From: Albugo candida
Taxonomy: Eukaryota; Oomycota; Peronosporomycetes; Albuginales; Albuginaceae
Length of the DNA: 64,000 bases
Assembly (NCBI GenBank): GCA_905220665.1
Contig: CAJNAR010000012.1
Coordinates: 310,001-374,000 of the forward strand
Direction of reading: 5' to 3'
This document shows, piece after piece, positions 12,120 to 23,860 of the stretch. Position numbers and translations under genes: made by a program. Positions within the stretch are counted from its first letter, which is position 1. Each line of letters opens with the position of its first letter. The notes beneath the pieces are model-generated. The model searched no databases. It saw nothing but the letters and a program-made list of their open reading frames with translations, and was not told where the DNA came from.

Positions 12120-13490
12120 AATGCAATCACGATGGCAAAATTCATCCAATATCAAATTCTTTCCGGGAAACACCTGTGAAACGAATCTTGATGCTATCAA
12201 GCTCCAATATTGCAAGCGAACTCGGAGCAATAACACTTAAATCCTCCTTCAACCTCACTTATAAAAACTTATTAGTCTTTCAAGAAGCGGAAGGAATTGA
12301 ACACGTATAAGCTGCAATGTGCTGGTGGAGAAGTCGATTCGAAGAATGTTTCTTACAAAGACTAAATTCAGCTTCGTCGATTCTGAAACCTCTTTTTCAG
12401 ATTGAAAGATTCGTCCTAAATCGTTGGTCTACAACAGGCAATTTAGCTTTCTTTTAATGTTCGTGAGCATCCAGCTTCTTTTCGCGTCGATGACGGAAGC
12501 AGCAGTGGTCATGCTCCAAGACCTCTGGCGTTCCTTGAGAGATATTTCTGATGAGATCGCTATAAGAGCGACGTGGATGCTGTAAATCCCCGGTAGTATC
12601 AATTGATATCTTGCTCAGTATGCTGGCCCACGATTCTAGAGCTGTGCGGAATGCCAACATGCACGCCTATCAGTGTAAACCATTCTTCCGATTCTGGACC
12701 AGCTTCACGCAAACAAACGTGAAATCAAACACGAAAACGTGCTTCATGAACGTATTCGAAAATTTTTCAAGCACAATAGTTCTCGAGCCAAGAGTTAATC
12801 TCCCACGACTTTGCTTTTGGAGAGAAGTTGCTTGTGGTGACCGATGCAAACGAGCGCGTCTGCAAAACGCTGATCACGCGGAGCAGGAGTGAAGTCACGC
12901 GCACCTATTGTTTTCTCTCTTGAAAACTCCTTCTGCGTCATGCGTATTCCCATCGTGGAGAGCTCATTTGCACTCAAACCCGCTCGGCTTTTTGTGAAGT
13001 AGCTACAGTCAGACATCCCGCAGAAGTTTCTAGCTGTTGCTTCCTCGATTTTGCACATATCTCAGCTCGCAGAATGAGAAAATCTCAAATGTGGATTTAT
13101 TCTTTTATTAAAAGGCTCGAAGATTACTCATCATACTCGTACGATCCAAGTCATCTTGTGCGAGCCAGTATTCATCACGATTTATAAAGAATGTAATCCA
13201 CGTATGCAAAGCCTCATCGTGAGCAGCATGTCTCCAGAGCCCGAGTTAAAATTAAGGCTTCTCATGAAATTTAGGCGAATCAAAACGACCACTGATCATC
13301 CTCGAAAGTACTTGCAAACGTGTATCAAGCTCCATGATCGTCGAACCACCACAAACATCTCCGAACGGTGCAGGCTGTGTACAAAGGTTTATAGTCCTCT
13401 GCAGCCACTTTCAAGTCGCCTGTCCTCGGTAAAGAGCTTGGGATGTCGTGGAGCTTGCAACTAGCACTTTGTAAAGCTGATGCGCATATA
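12120..13490 (+). pseudogene. Pol5/MYBBP1A-like pseudogene 2 (3' half)
   Basis: Plus-strand blocks align with intact pol5 from about its residue 540 onward: AAGCTGCAATGTGCTGGTGGA near 12310, LQDLWRSLRDIS near 12525, a LLSMLAHDS-AVRNANMHAYQ stretch near 12610-12670, and the C-terminal end near 13400-13440. Stops and deletions are frequent, and no S relic or pol5 5' half is recognisable before it. The last part (from 13303) lies in the near-identical inverted-repeat arm. Confidence 0.75.
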
Positions 13491-14420
13491 AGATAGAACT
13501 CCATGTATAATGCGTTGCATTGCAACAGCAGGTCCTTTAGCAATATGTCTTTGTTATCCATTAACTGAAACAATGCTCAACTGTTTCGACAGACGCACTT
13601 CGGCCGAATGGAATCTCTAGAGCGAAAGCATGGTAGACGAGGTCGTGAGCTTATGATTGGAAAGCAGTGATAGCTTTGGCGATCGCAATAAAGGCATACA
13701 TCACGGAACGCATTTAGATGCAAAACGTGATAATTTGACCAGATACCCTGGCCAGCAAAGTTCCGATCTTCGCAAAACATTTGGCAACACAAAAAGTGCC
13801 CCACTCCATCGTCCTGAGAGAATCATCACCGCTTGTCGTGCACGTGTGCTTGCCATCATTTTTTTGAACTTGACTTGCGATTTGGAAGTTTTCCAAAGGT
13901 TGAAATGCAGTAAAGTGACCAAGAGCTGAGAGCTCTGGTACAGATTATTCGCTTGGATAAGGCAACATCGCGCGATTCGCACAATTCGAAGACTTTGTAA
14001 AGTGTGTTGCTTGAGGAAATGTGTTTCTTGATTCATGCATTCCTCTTTCACTTGTAAGGTCACAGTCGTCTTGACATGAAATAGCTTTACATTTGATGAG
14101 ACCCAATGACGAAGGGTGCTGGAATTGCATTCCAGGCGCGATATTTAGTTGATTTCGCATACTGACTGGCATCAAATTCATCGTCTGCTTTCCTTTATGC
14201 AGAGTTAAAGCCACCATCTCCATCGAAGCTTGTTGATGAACTCATGAAGGTGACTGTTATTTGGCGTAGCGTGAAGATAACTTCAGTGTGTTACATTCTC
14301 TTATTTTGAAGGTCGGGTTGTGTCATTATTTCTTCGGAGATGATGGTGCTGGAAATGATTTTTCCCGCTGAATCCGTTGTCGCGTAGGTCGTCAGACGAT
14401 GGAGCACTGAACGAGTTGCG
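13490..14420 (-). pseudogene. Relic of unknown gene Y (Y relic 2)
   Basis: Minus-strand pieces match gene Y: an MLPYPSE / ILRYPSN-like piece near 13950, CCQMFCEDRNFAGQ near 13750-13790, and the QCNALYMEFYL C-terminal piece near 13490-13530. The frame is interrupted by stops. It lies in the identical inverted-repeat arm and is the same as the relic at 27457-28387. Confidence 0.55.
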
Positions 14421-15355
14421 TTTCTACTTCTTTAAATGGGCCCAAGTATTATTCAAGGATTTGTCAAGTTTATGGGCAAAAGTGGAGTGGATGTCTTTTT
14501 TCTCTAGAAAATGAGAAGCGAACACAGTTTTAGGACTTGAGAGCTCATAGCTCGATTCCAATGTTTTCTGCTCAGTATTACTATCCATCCAACGCATTGG
14601 CATCACTGGATTGAGTTGTGTTCTGGAACATTGGCACCAACACTTTGGAAAAAGTCTTTCAAGAAGAAATAGTGGATTGATGACCAGTGAAAGAATTGTA
14701 GAGTCTCCAATTCTCAAAGTTTTTTTAAAAAAAGGGGAGAAAAAAGAGCTTGTTCCGAAAGTTTGGAGAAGAGTTCTAAGCCATAGCTATTACGATGTTG
14801 TAAGCTGTCAAGTGCAGTTTCTACTCAAAGATACATGCTATGGTTGTGGATGGTCTGGAAGCTGCTCTTTTTCCTAGACTTCGATGCTTTCGACATGACC
14901 AACAATTCCTTCGTAAAACTCTAAAATCTTCCACTTTGTAGAAAAAGATGTAAATTGGACCGGGACAAGGAAGTGGATTCTGCATCTATGTAAGCTTAAT
15001 CTAAAGACCGATGAATAGGTTCTATTTATCAATGCCGAAAAGTATATTTAAAGCGCTCATGGAGCAACGCTTTGAGTCAAAGCTTTATTCCTGGATCTGT
15101 AATCAACTTTCTTATAGATGTCAGAAATGGATTGCACAAACGTGAACATTGGGGAGTCAGCATAGTTTCCAGGCTTCGCACGACTATTTTTATATTTCGG
15201 TTGCCATTGACCAAAATTCACTCTTTGGGGGCTTTCGATGAGCCAATTACGGATATAGCAGGTATAGAAGTGCAATGAGTAAGATACTTTGGACAGGAAG
15301 TCAATGTATTGTATATGAATGATATTGGAGTATACAATCTACGATACTTTTATTC
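14421..15355. other. Elicitin 3' flank, no gene
   Basis: Non-coding by comparison: homologous to 623-1560 with frames disrupted. Part of the identical inverted-repeat arm. Confidence 0.5.
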
Positions 15356-16021
15356 CTAGTACGAAGCCAATACAAAGAAAGTAATAGCGATACAGGCTGC
15401 GCTGAATGAGTGAAAAGCGGCGCTGGACTTTTCATCCTTGACGGTAGGATCTTTGGGGTCCGCATCGCCTGAATTATCAGTGCTTCCTGAAAGCTTCTCA
15501 TCTTTATCGTCTTTTTGGCACATATCAGAAATTTTTCCAGCTTCAACGGCAAGATTTTGCTTTTTTCCATCATACATGACATCACAGCTCTTGTACACAG
15601 TTGACGATGCCATATCCGATAATGGTTTGATGCATTCCGAAGATGAACACATTTTCAGAAGATTCTCAGTGGAGAGTTTTGCAACGTCATTAATGCTTTT
15701 GATGGGCATTGACACTGCTTTGGAACATGATGTGAACGATATCACATCCTTCCACTGTTTGATTGCCATTTTAGTAACAGTGTCATTGCACATTGGTCGA
15801 TCAGTGTTCATTGGACTGGGGGATACAATCTTCATCTCATTGTTAGCCATAGGTCGCATGTTGTTGCTCGGCATGTTGTTGGAAGGAGTGTTCATGTTGC
15901 TGGATGAATCGTCATCCATGTTGGAAGCAGTGTTCATGGTGGTCGCATTCGATGGAGCGTCTTGTCCAGAAGTGTACAAAGCAAGCGTAGCAGAGATGAG
16001 GGAAAAGGTAGTAGTCTTCAT
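15356..16021 (-). CDS. Elicitin-like secreted protein, GPI-anchor type (elicitin copy 2)
   Basis: 221 codons from the ATG at 16021, chosen because it starts a signal peptide (MKTTTFSLISATLALYTSG) conserved in all full copies; the longer open frame upstream has no ATG. Residues 22-75 are a Met/Asn/Ser/Pro-rich spacer. Residues 78-168 hold six cysteines (78, 99, 125, 130, 146, 168), the elicitin pattern with C-x4-C. Residues 169-199 are an acidic/Lys linker, and 200-221 a hydrophobic tail typical of GPI-anchor signals. The protein is identical to the copy at 25856-26521, which lies in the opposite arm. Elicitins bind sterols and can be recognised by plants; activity of this one is not shown by sequence. 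Confidence 0.92.
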   Translation of the reverse strand: MKTTTFSLISATLALYTSGQDAPSNATTMNTASNMDDDSSSNMNTPSNNMPSNNMRPMANNEMKIVSPSPMNTDRPMCNDTVTKMAIKQWKDVISFTSCSKAVSMPIKSINDVAKLSTENLLKMCSSSECIKPLSDMASSTVYKSCDVMYDGKKQNLAVEAGKISDMCQKDDKDEKLSGSTDNSGDADPKDPTVKDEKSSAAFHSFSAACIAITFFVLASY

Positions 16022-16071
16022 TTTTGATGAAAGATCGAATTCGTACAGAAGATGGCAGTGAAGATCAAGTC

Positions 16072-16086
16072 GATTTGAAGAGTGAG
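16072..16086 (-). promoter_or_regulatory. Oomycete-type initiator of elicitin copy 2
   Basis: CTCACTCTTCAAATC on the minus strand, about 50 bp upstream of the ATG. It fits the known oomycete initiator plus flanking promoter region (CTCATTYY-CAWT-like), and is conserved in position before the copies at 25856 and 44069. Confidence 0.55.
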
Positions 16087-16248
16087 ATATAAGTTCGATC
16101 CGTCGCAAGTGAAGTTCTTACTCCTCTGATAGGAAGTCAGAACAAAGCAGTTCGCATATGGTTCTTCTCTTTACCATAAAACAATGCAAACTTCGGTCTG
16201 TAATGCTGAGAACAGAAGTAACTTTCTTCATGTTCTTACTCTCTATAG

Positions 16249-16734
16249 CGTCTCACACGGAACTCATCGGATAATGATCATCTTCCGTTTCTTTCGTTCG
16301 CGATGCATTACTATCAGCTCGCCGCTTTGAATTCTAATGAACGTGCACTTATATATATATATATTTCTATCTCTTCTTTGGATTACGAGACTCTGTTGTA
16401 GTCCCAAAGCCTTTTATCGCCTTCTCGCATACGCACGATCGACCACTATACTCCTACTCTAAAAATAAAGCGTTCTTTACCTGTTTATAGAATGGTAGAA
16501 GCCATTCGAATTTGCTGCGCACGGAGACGTGATAGCTGAAGCATGCGCGGTTCGATTGAAATGATTGCTAATGTATAGAAATCAATATACTCCAGCTACG
16601 ATTGGTAAGCTTTTGCGCCACGCAAGCTTGTCCGCATACATGCTCTCATCCACTTGTAGATATATCTGATGTCTTCATGGATGTCAAATTAAAGCAATGC
16701 CGATTCTTCGGACATGCTCTCGATAATGACTAGA
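16249..16734. other. Elicitin 5' flank, no gene
   Basis: Upstream region of elicitin copy 2, homologous but diverged relative to 25150-25628 (shared CGCGATGCATTAC block at about 16300). A TA dinucleotide run sits at about 16349-16363. No gene seen. Confidence 0.45.
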
Positions 16735-17960
16735 CGCAATTTGTGTTCGTCTGTTTGCTTGCTTTGAATCGCCTTACCATTCAAGCCCTCAGTAATGTTT
16801 GGCACCCGAATATGATCGTGTATGTATGACTACATGATCAGCGATCTTTTGTGACAGTCATATTTGGTCGTGACGATAGAGTTGTAATTGATGTATAAAG
16901 TGTTTTTGCACAATGTTTCGTCGAAAGAAGCGCTTGCAAGATTGTGCCAGTTATCGAAAGTGGATTTCGTGCCGATAAGATTTCGCTGGTGTAATGATGG
17001 CATCCGATGTGCTCACCATAATCGGCCCTAGGATCAGCTTCGCATTAAAATCGTGCTCATAAAGCTGTGTCAACTTGCAGCTGCATCGCGATCGGTAAAA
17101 TAGATGATGCGTTCTTTATTCGGTCATGCGTCGTGCTCATTTCGATGTGATTACTTGGTGATTTTTATTTCTCAGCATCTGGTTCGGTGTAGTCGTACCA
17201 TTTTGAAGAGAGCCCTCAGCGTTTCTTGAGCCCATCTACAAACTCCATTATTGCATTAGCCTCAACGGCTTTTACCACTTTCTTATCCATTCGCAGTGCC
17301 GCTGTTGCTACTTATACAGCGTGCGACGCTTTGCTTTTTGCGTGTGGTCGGCTTGGCGATCACACACCAATTGCGCGCTCGATCTGAATCTCTTTGGTGT
17401 TTTGTTGATGTGCTATGTGACCGAACCGCAAACACACGCCAGCTCACGTGTGTCTCACTCTCGCGGGCAATTACAAGCAAGTAGATATGAGTCGAGCGTT
17501 GCGAGATCAATATCAGACATGTGCTTTTACGCTTACAAGAGGTCATCGATCCATCAAATGGCAAAAAAGATCACATTATTTGTCGGTTCTAGAGAATGCT
17601 CGTTACTCTGTCGATCTCTCATCCAAAGCCTCCGTCCGGCAATTCTTTCCAATGACACACCCAGTATTCGAGTGACCCAGGCTGAAACGTATGGTGAACG
17701 CGTGGCCGTTAGCCACGCCGTTTACTTGACTGATTTTTTGTCAGAACAGGTTGTGTACATGACGACAAGCCGGGATAGTTTAGTCTATGACGTCACATCA
17801 TGGATCTTTATATCGCAATGGTTTAGACATTTACTGTCTAGTGCTCGCTTATTTGGATTTATAAATCGACTAAAAGCATGCATTGATAAAAGAACTCATC
17901 GGATCCAGTCTCTGATGACTTCCTATCTCACGTTCGCTCAGTCTTGTTAATATCGTTTTC
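16735..17960 (+). repeat. Module R, copy 3
   Basis: Direct-orientation near-copy of 1820-2955: the GCCTTACCATTCAAGCCCTC, GTTTCGTCGAAAGAAGCGCTT-type and GTGTGGTCGGCTTGG blocks all recur in order, with small indels (for example about 200 bp retained here that is missing or shortened near 2440-2640 of copy 1). Its small open frames are not conserved. Confidence 0.7.
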
Positions 17961-18697
17961 CTTCGACAGGTTCTCTTCCCTTACGTGCTACATATTTGAT
18001 CCCTCCTCGCTCATGATCAATTCATGATCATGATCTTTGCTGAATAGATACCAATGTACACCATTTTTCGCTACAATATATCAGGTTGATAAATCCTTAA
18101 TATCGATGACCCCAGTATCCATTCATGATCATCTTTCTTTGAATCTTCAGTGAGAAGAATACAGGTGTCACCCTCTCTGTAAAATGATCGAGCTGTAATA
18201 TGAATTAGTTCCAATTTTTCATGAAAAATGATCAAGCTGGCCAAATCAATATAAGGTGTCGAACTTTTAATAAACTTGACGAGTGCGCGCAGTCTGCTTG
18301 ATAACGACCATTTTCTAATTTTATGTTGGGTACATATTCCTTTCAAAAGATCCAAAACAATTTGAATTGGCTACTCGGAATCAAGTTACTTCGTTTCAAA
18401 GCTGGATTGTAACATTTTGATCCGTATGCTTTGATCCTCCAAAATGGATTTCGACGTCCAAATCCTCTATCACAAGCCAACTCTTGCATTGCTCTGGTTC
18501 AAATGCCACAACAGGTACTTGGAAAATAGGAACATGATTCATCACCCATCTAAATGAAAAAGGTCCTAGACCTTTATTGCGCCCAAAAACAATCCAAGGT
18601 TAAGACGTGTCTCCGGAGAAAGTATACCTTCTTGCTCTCAACAAGCAAGTTCAAAGAACACCACTTCATCTTCCAGCCAAAGCGCATAAATCTTGAA
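17961..18697 (-). pseudogene. Relic of secreted protein S gene (S relic 2, truncated)
   Basis: Minus-strand S sequence nearly identical to 2956-3690, sharing the same TGA replacing the conserved Gly codon and the same one-base deletion, so the inactivating changes predate this duplication. Homology to S stops at about 18697, just upstream of the FGWKMKW-like segment, where retroelement-like sequence starts. Confidence 0.7.
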
Positions 18698-21600
18698 ATA
18701 CAGTATTTTATTCGGTTTGGTTGCACGCAGCGTGTCATCATAAGGTCTTGGACACATTTCTCCATTCGCCACAAACCGATGTGGTAATTTCTTAACAAAA
18801 ACATTGCACATCTGACTTCATTGTCGTCGATACGACATTTTCTGAATCTATATAGGGTTTTGTAGCCATCCCATGATGGCCTGCTGAGCCAGCATGAGTA
18901 AGGAATCATAGCGCCTCTTTTATAAGTTGATAGCTGCATTAAGTATCCACATACATTTTTTTGTATCAATCCATATCGATCTTTCGATATTCTTTGTCAG
19001 ATCCCAATGTATCTGTTTTGTGGAGCTCTCCTTTCTGTGATTCGCTAGTTTCATCCAAGGAAGGCTTTCGAAATGCTTATTTTACAGCGGCAGATGCTTT
19101 TGCACCGTTGCTAATGAATAGCACGTCGGTGCTTCCCGCTTAATAACTTCATGTTTAGTACTCACATTGTGGTATTAAAGCCATCCTAAGCTAAGCCCAC
19201 TTGACACATGCTCCCACGTATATCTTACCATTATTAACTATGACTCAACTTTGTAGTTTGCTCCCTTTATATCGAGAAATAGTATCATAAACACTATACG
19301 TATCGAAAATGAACAGCCAAGTACGATGGGTGATGAATATATGACATCCCTTTTCTCTCAACAATAGGTACTTCAATAGCTTTAATGTGTTCCCGATCGC
19401 GTATGCGTCTTCCTTAATCCTTGCTTACCTCAACATTGTTTTTTTGACGATCCGCTTAGAAATGTTGATGGGAAATGATTTTGCTCTGGCCTTTGAATTG
19501 GGATATTTCTCAGAGCCAGCCGCGTAAGCATAGCGCCCTGTTGATCTTGCGATGCATCCGTGCACATGCACGTACCTTTTGCATGAATCATGAGTAACAT
19601 TGCTAATAGTGCGTCTTGTACTTTGTTTGGACATTTGACTTGCTGCATGTGGCCTTCCAAGAACCTTCAGAAGGTTTCGATTATTTATACTTTGGCAGAT
19701 TTGGTCACACTACCAACAACCTCGTGCAGATTGTGTACCATTGAAGTGTAATTGGTCTGCTGTTACGCTCACAGCACATAGACTATGCTTAAGTTCAGCC
19801 GCAGTATACGGGCATTTCGAGTCAGCAAAGTCACCGGAAACGACTCAGCAATGACTCATCCTTTCTTTTAAGACTTCTTCCAGCACCATAATTTGAGATG
19901 ATCTGTGTATTTTGCTTCACGTCGTAGTCCATGCACTGCTGTAGGACCACGTCCAATGTCTCCAAAAGTCTAGATTTCCTCGGTATACCCGAGAACATCA
20001 TCTATCCTACTTTTAATCAGTTTTCCCAGTCTCTTTCATAACTTGTGAAGCCACGGATTGTGCGCAATCCACTGCATGATTGATCTCACGATCACTCAAC
20101 CCCTGTTAAATACTCTTGATGGTCTCAGAAAGATGTAGTTGCCAATATAAACGCAAACAATCTAGTGCAAAATAACACGTTGATCCTGCCAATCGAGCCA
20201 AGACTACCTCCAGACGCGGCATTGGACACGTCATAGTTGCTGTTACGGCATCGATAGCACGGAAATCCACTGTGCCATACTTACCGACTTATTTTGCCGA
20301 AATTCGAGACGCACTTCCGAATTACGAATTTAGCTTTTTTTTAACAGCTTGTGGTATGCTACTCCGATGGATGATTCTCCGAATAATCCTTGTGCGCAAA
20401 CATGGGTATCGTATAGGCTTTGCCCAGATGGGACTTGATCCTTCATCTGGTTTCACTTCGACAGGAGTGTCTATCACTGGAGAGTCCGCTGCAGCTCTCT
20501 CAGACGTTCAGACGACTTCGGCTCTGCGCCTGGTCCATCAACTCTTCTTCCAATACTAGCCATATTCTCGTGAAACGTTCTCCATAGCCTTGCAGGAAAT
20601 TTCACGCAAGCGTTTAAATCCTTGTGCCCTTACGCGCATTCCCTTATGAATATCCTATTGCTCTATCAAATGTCTGTGTAATATTAGGGATAAGGATTCA
20701 TCCTCTACATTTACCAGCACTCCAAGATTTTTCCATAAATGTGGTCTACCATTAGCTTCTAACTTAACGTAATCCATTAGTACCTTTCTTCTCACCCATA
20801 GCAGTGCAATATGCAAGTTACTTAAAGTCATGGGCCTCTTCACCTTTTATACTGTTTTTAAAGAAAGCATATTTGTCAAACCCGCTGATACGATGCGGGC
20901 TATCAGAGCCTGGATCCAATAGCGTTCTTGAAAATCAATTCCGTCCACCTCAGACACGGTGTTTCCACACCCCTATGCTTTATTTACCCGTAATGCAGCT
21001 TTCATTTCTATACGGGCAATCTCCGCTGCTTCTCTTGTCCCGGTGAAAATGACGAACAATTCCGAGGTCAGTCTTGAGCACTATCACTCTTCAGGCACTT
21101 GAACCTTTGTTTCCCGCTTGTATCAGAAAAATAGGCCCTCTCGTTCTTGACTTCTGTATATATTTCTTCATTGCATTTTCTTATTTTGGCTTGCCTCGCT
21201 GAAAATATTTCTCTGCTCGGTACCTCCTCTTATCGCTTTCGGCTACACTCAATGAGCAGATTCTGGCACCACTTGCAAACTATCACCGAATGTCTTCTTC
21301 CTCTTCCATAAAAGTCCATCTCTAACTTTGAACGCTGGTGAATCCAATGCGTCAACCATCCACTTGACGTTTTTCAATTCTCTTGCTCCACGTACCTCTG
21401 TATACCGTGCTAATTTGTGTTTGTAAAATTGGTTCCTCAACCGAGAATTTCTCGATCCGACACCAGTAAATGTTGAACCAATCATTGTACAGCGTATTTC
21501 TGCGTCGATTGTTGCCAATTTCACGCAATCGGGGTGTTCGTTTTCTCGAAAGGAAGTAATTCAATGTTGGCTGGTGATGTCCTCAGGATCCTTTCTTTCG

Positions 21601-22045
21601 AATCTTTTGATCTGATACCTTTGCCAAACGTCCATGCGGGATGATACCGGCATTACAAAAAATTGTTCATGCACGTTTCATAGGTGAGCAGCGTGTTGTG
21701 ACATTTTCTGTATAATTTTGATTCTTGGACGTTTAAAATGGGTGCCGTGGAAGGTGACGCACGCTTTTTATCTGGCTGTGCCGAGACCGTCACCCCTATG
21801 ATGGAGTCTGCCATCCTTCGGACACGCTGTTCGGTCGCGAACGGTCCTGACAGATCAACTGCTCAACGCACGTATTCGTCGTATTCTTCTGCTTCTAGTG
21901 CGATACGCTTAAGTTTCTCGTGCGCGTCTTCATTTGTATTCATGTACTTCGCAAGTAACCAGTTTCTTTTCTGAATCAAACTTCTTTTAAAGAAAACAAG
22001 CAGCGAACTCAACTTAACGGTGATATCTCGTTTACTTATGAACAA
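18698..22045 (-). mobile_element. Degenerate Ty3/gypsy-like retrotransposon relic
   Basis: Minus-strand fragments, all broken by stops, suggest an LTR-retrotransposon polyprotein. At 19430-19660 there is a CTDAS-x4-GAM stretch followed by PEQNHFPSTFLSG, matching the RNase H start of Ty3/gypsy elements (TDAS, then P-E-x-H-x-P-x-x-FLSG). Near 20400-20450 a PVEVKPD-x5-PI-AKP stretch resembles the start of a reverse transcriptase. Further upstream (20650-22045) coding-like pieces such as ALEAEEYDEYVRAVDLSG could be gag or protease but I do not recognise them, and the GLLWKRK-x6-LQVVPES piece at about 21260-21320 would be out of the usual order. No LTRs were found. Boundaries are approximate. Confidence 0.4.
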
Positions 22046-22059
22046 GTCCTCCCTACACA

Positions 22060-22779
22060 GTTGAAGGTGTCTATATTACTAGAATTAGACTAACTGACTT
22101 CTCTAGTTGCCTAGGCTATCTTAAATAACATATATACATATAAAAATGTTTCGCGAAATACCTGTGAGAGATGATAATATGTCCCTCGTTGCTTGTACTG
22201 CAGTGCGGTAGCGTCCACCACTACAGTACGAGAATGTATCCATCGTGTGACGGATAAATGTTGAAAGTTGTAAAAGTTGGGAAAATATGGTCCAAAACTA
22301 CCGTGTGTTGTAAAAGGGTCCAAAAGTACCGTGAGTTGTAAAACGGTCCAACGTACCGTGGGTTGTTAAATGATCCAAAGTACCGTGTTGTGCGCAATGG
22401 TGTGCGCCACACTACGGTGAGCATAACCAGCCAACTAGGACTAGGATCCGAGTTGCACCTGCCGTTCCACTCGCCTGTGCCGGACCCGCTGCAATGATCT
22501 TCGACTTCTGAAAAATCCACCAACTGATGCGAGTTGATCCAGCACCTTTGCAAGCCGAATGCGTTCCTCTTGGTCGTAACACTGTCTTCGAAAGTACCGA
22601 ACGTGCGCACTAAACGTGGTGTAAATGACGGAAAGTGCTGGAACTGTCGGAGTTGCTGATCGTTGATCGAACAAACGACGATTCCGATCTACCCAGACGA
22701 ACTGCAGTGTCACCGCTTGCAATGCAAGCCATAAATCTAAGATAATTGCTAAATAATCTTTCCAATCCGACCGTAGTGT
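22060..22779 (-). mobile_element. 5'-truncated LINE-like fragment with target-site duplication
   Basis: A 14-bp direct repeat, GTCCTCCCTACACA, stands at 22046-22059 and 22780-22793 and brackets this segment. Inside, the minus strand encodes about 118 residues with VWVDRNRRLFDQR (near 22660-22700), resembling the end of non-LTR retrotransposon reverse transcriptase polyproteins, then a 3' region with short tandem repeats. Truncation at the 5' side and the direct repeat are what target-primed reverse transcription leaves. Identification of the family from one motif is tentative; the flanking duplication is direct observation. Confidence 0.6.
22286..22392 (-). repeat. Minisatellite, about 27-bp units, in the LINE 3' region
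   Basis: Four imperfect units of the form GGTCCAAA-GTACCGTG-GTTGTAAAA in succession. Similar simple tandem repeats are common in LINE 3' untranslated regions. Confidence 0.7.
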
Positions 22780-22888
22780 GTCCTCCCTACACAACCGCCC
22801 ACGACTTCGGGGATGTTCGACTCTTATAAATCCAAATATAGAGTGTATCGGTACTACTTAAAAAGACACGTGGGCTCCCCTGTTACAC

Positions 22889-23465
22889 GGAATCGAGGTG
22901 ACTTCGTTACCAAGTTGGAGCGTAAGCTTTGTGTGACCTATATCAAGTGAGCCTCCTAATCTGAACTCGCTATCTGATAACTCCTCCATCGTAGACCAAA
23001 TTTCATTCACCGATTATCTTGATACTGTTGATTCAAAAAGTGCATAGGACCATCATTCTTCAAACATGTAAATACATATAATTCCCTTGTATAATCAACG
23101 AAAGCTTGGAAGTCGAGACTTGTATAAGTGAGTGATGGCCTCGGTATCCAGTGATCTAATCATGGGATCTAATCATGGGACCTAATGATGGGATGGATAT
23201 CGCACCCATCAATCCATTAAACCAGTCTCGACTCCCAAGATTTTGTTGAAGGCACAAGAGGATTATATGCATTTACATGTTTGAAGAGTGATGGTCGTAT
23301 GCATTTTTGAATAAATAAACTAAAGAGAATCGGTGAATGGACTTCGGTCCAAGATAGAGGAGTTATCAGATAGCGAAATCAATCAAGAGGTTCACTTGAT
23401 ATAGGTCACATAAAGGTTACGATCCAAGTTGGTAACGAAATCACCTTGATTCCGAGTAGCGAATT
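22889..23465. repeat. Diverged palindrome of S-gene sequence at the axis of the large inverted repeat
   Basis: The left half (22889-23130) on the minus strand and the right half (23225-23465) on the plus strand are the same piece of gene S, recognisable by EELSDSE and QLGNE-T-IP. Blocks such as GTTACCAAGTTGG (22906) and CCAAGTTGGTAAC (near 23424), and GTGACCTATATCAAGTGA against its complement near 23393, face each other around a loop at about 23150-23220. The loop holds three ATCATGGGA-like direct repeats. Confidence 0.75.
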
Positions 23466-23860
23466 TTACGCACTGGACCATTTACGAAAAAAAGTACGCA
23501 ACTCGAGGTTAGAGAATGTCGCTATCGAGGAGGATGTGCATCACTCATCAGATTCAACAAGAGTTGGCAATTACCTTTGCCCGATCCGCTTACTTTCTGT
23601 GTGCGCCATCTGAATATTCGGTTGGTATATATTCATCTTAATTGGTTTTCAGTAATGGTGACACTGTACACTTCTTATTGAAAACTCAAGGAATGATGAT
23701 TATATTGGTACTGGAATCTTAAGTTCAAATAATACAACTAAAATGATCATGTACATTTGTATCTATTCCTGAAGATGATACGATGATACGATGGACACTA
23801 AAGGAATGAAAATGATCAACAATGCAGCGTGCCAAGGCTTACGGAAGAGATAGGCTTATC
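23225..23860 (+). pseudogene. Relic of secreted protein S gene (S relic 3)
   Basis: Plus-strand pieces in order match S: an EELSDSE-like segment near 23360, QLGNEITLIPSSEF near 23425-23465, KVRNSRLEN near 23495 and the NGDT-x4-LLKT segment near 23655-23690. Frames are broken. It mirrors the S relic at 17961-18697 across the axis. Confidence 0.6.

Larger units (their letters stand above)
13303..16248 (+). repeat. Left arm of near-identical inverted repeat (2,946 bp)
   Basis: Every landmark here has a reverse-complement partner at coordinate 41877 minus its own position. Translated stretches on both strands across 13325-16108 are identical to those of 25769-28552 with no indels. The first mismatch on the inner side is 16249 (C against the partner's T), on the outer side 13302 (T against A). 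Beyond both edges the sequences stay homologous but clearly diverged. The arm carries a pol5 relic end, a gene Y relic and an elicitin-like gene. Confidence 0.9.

Noticed and set aside
15438..16061. 207-codon open frame antisense to elicitin copy 2 (and its mirror at 25816-26439)
   Set aside because: It mirrors the codon pattern of the elicitin gene and is only open because that gene is constrained; the diverged copy at 44 kb keeps only part of it.
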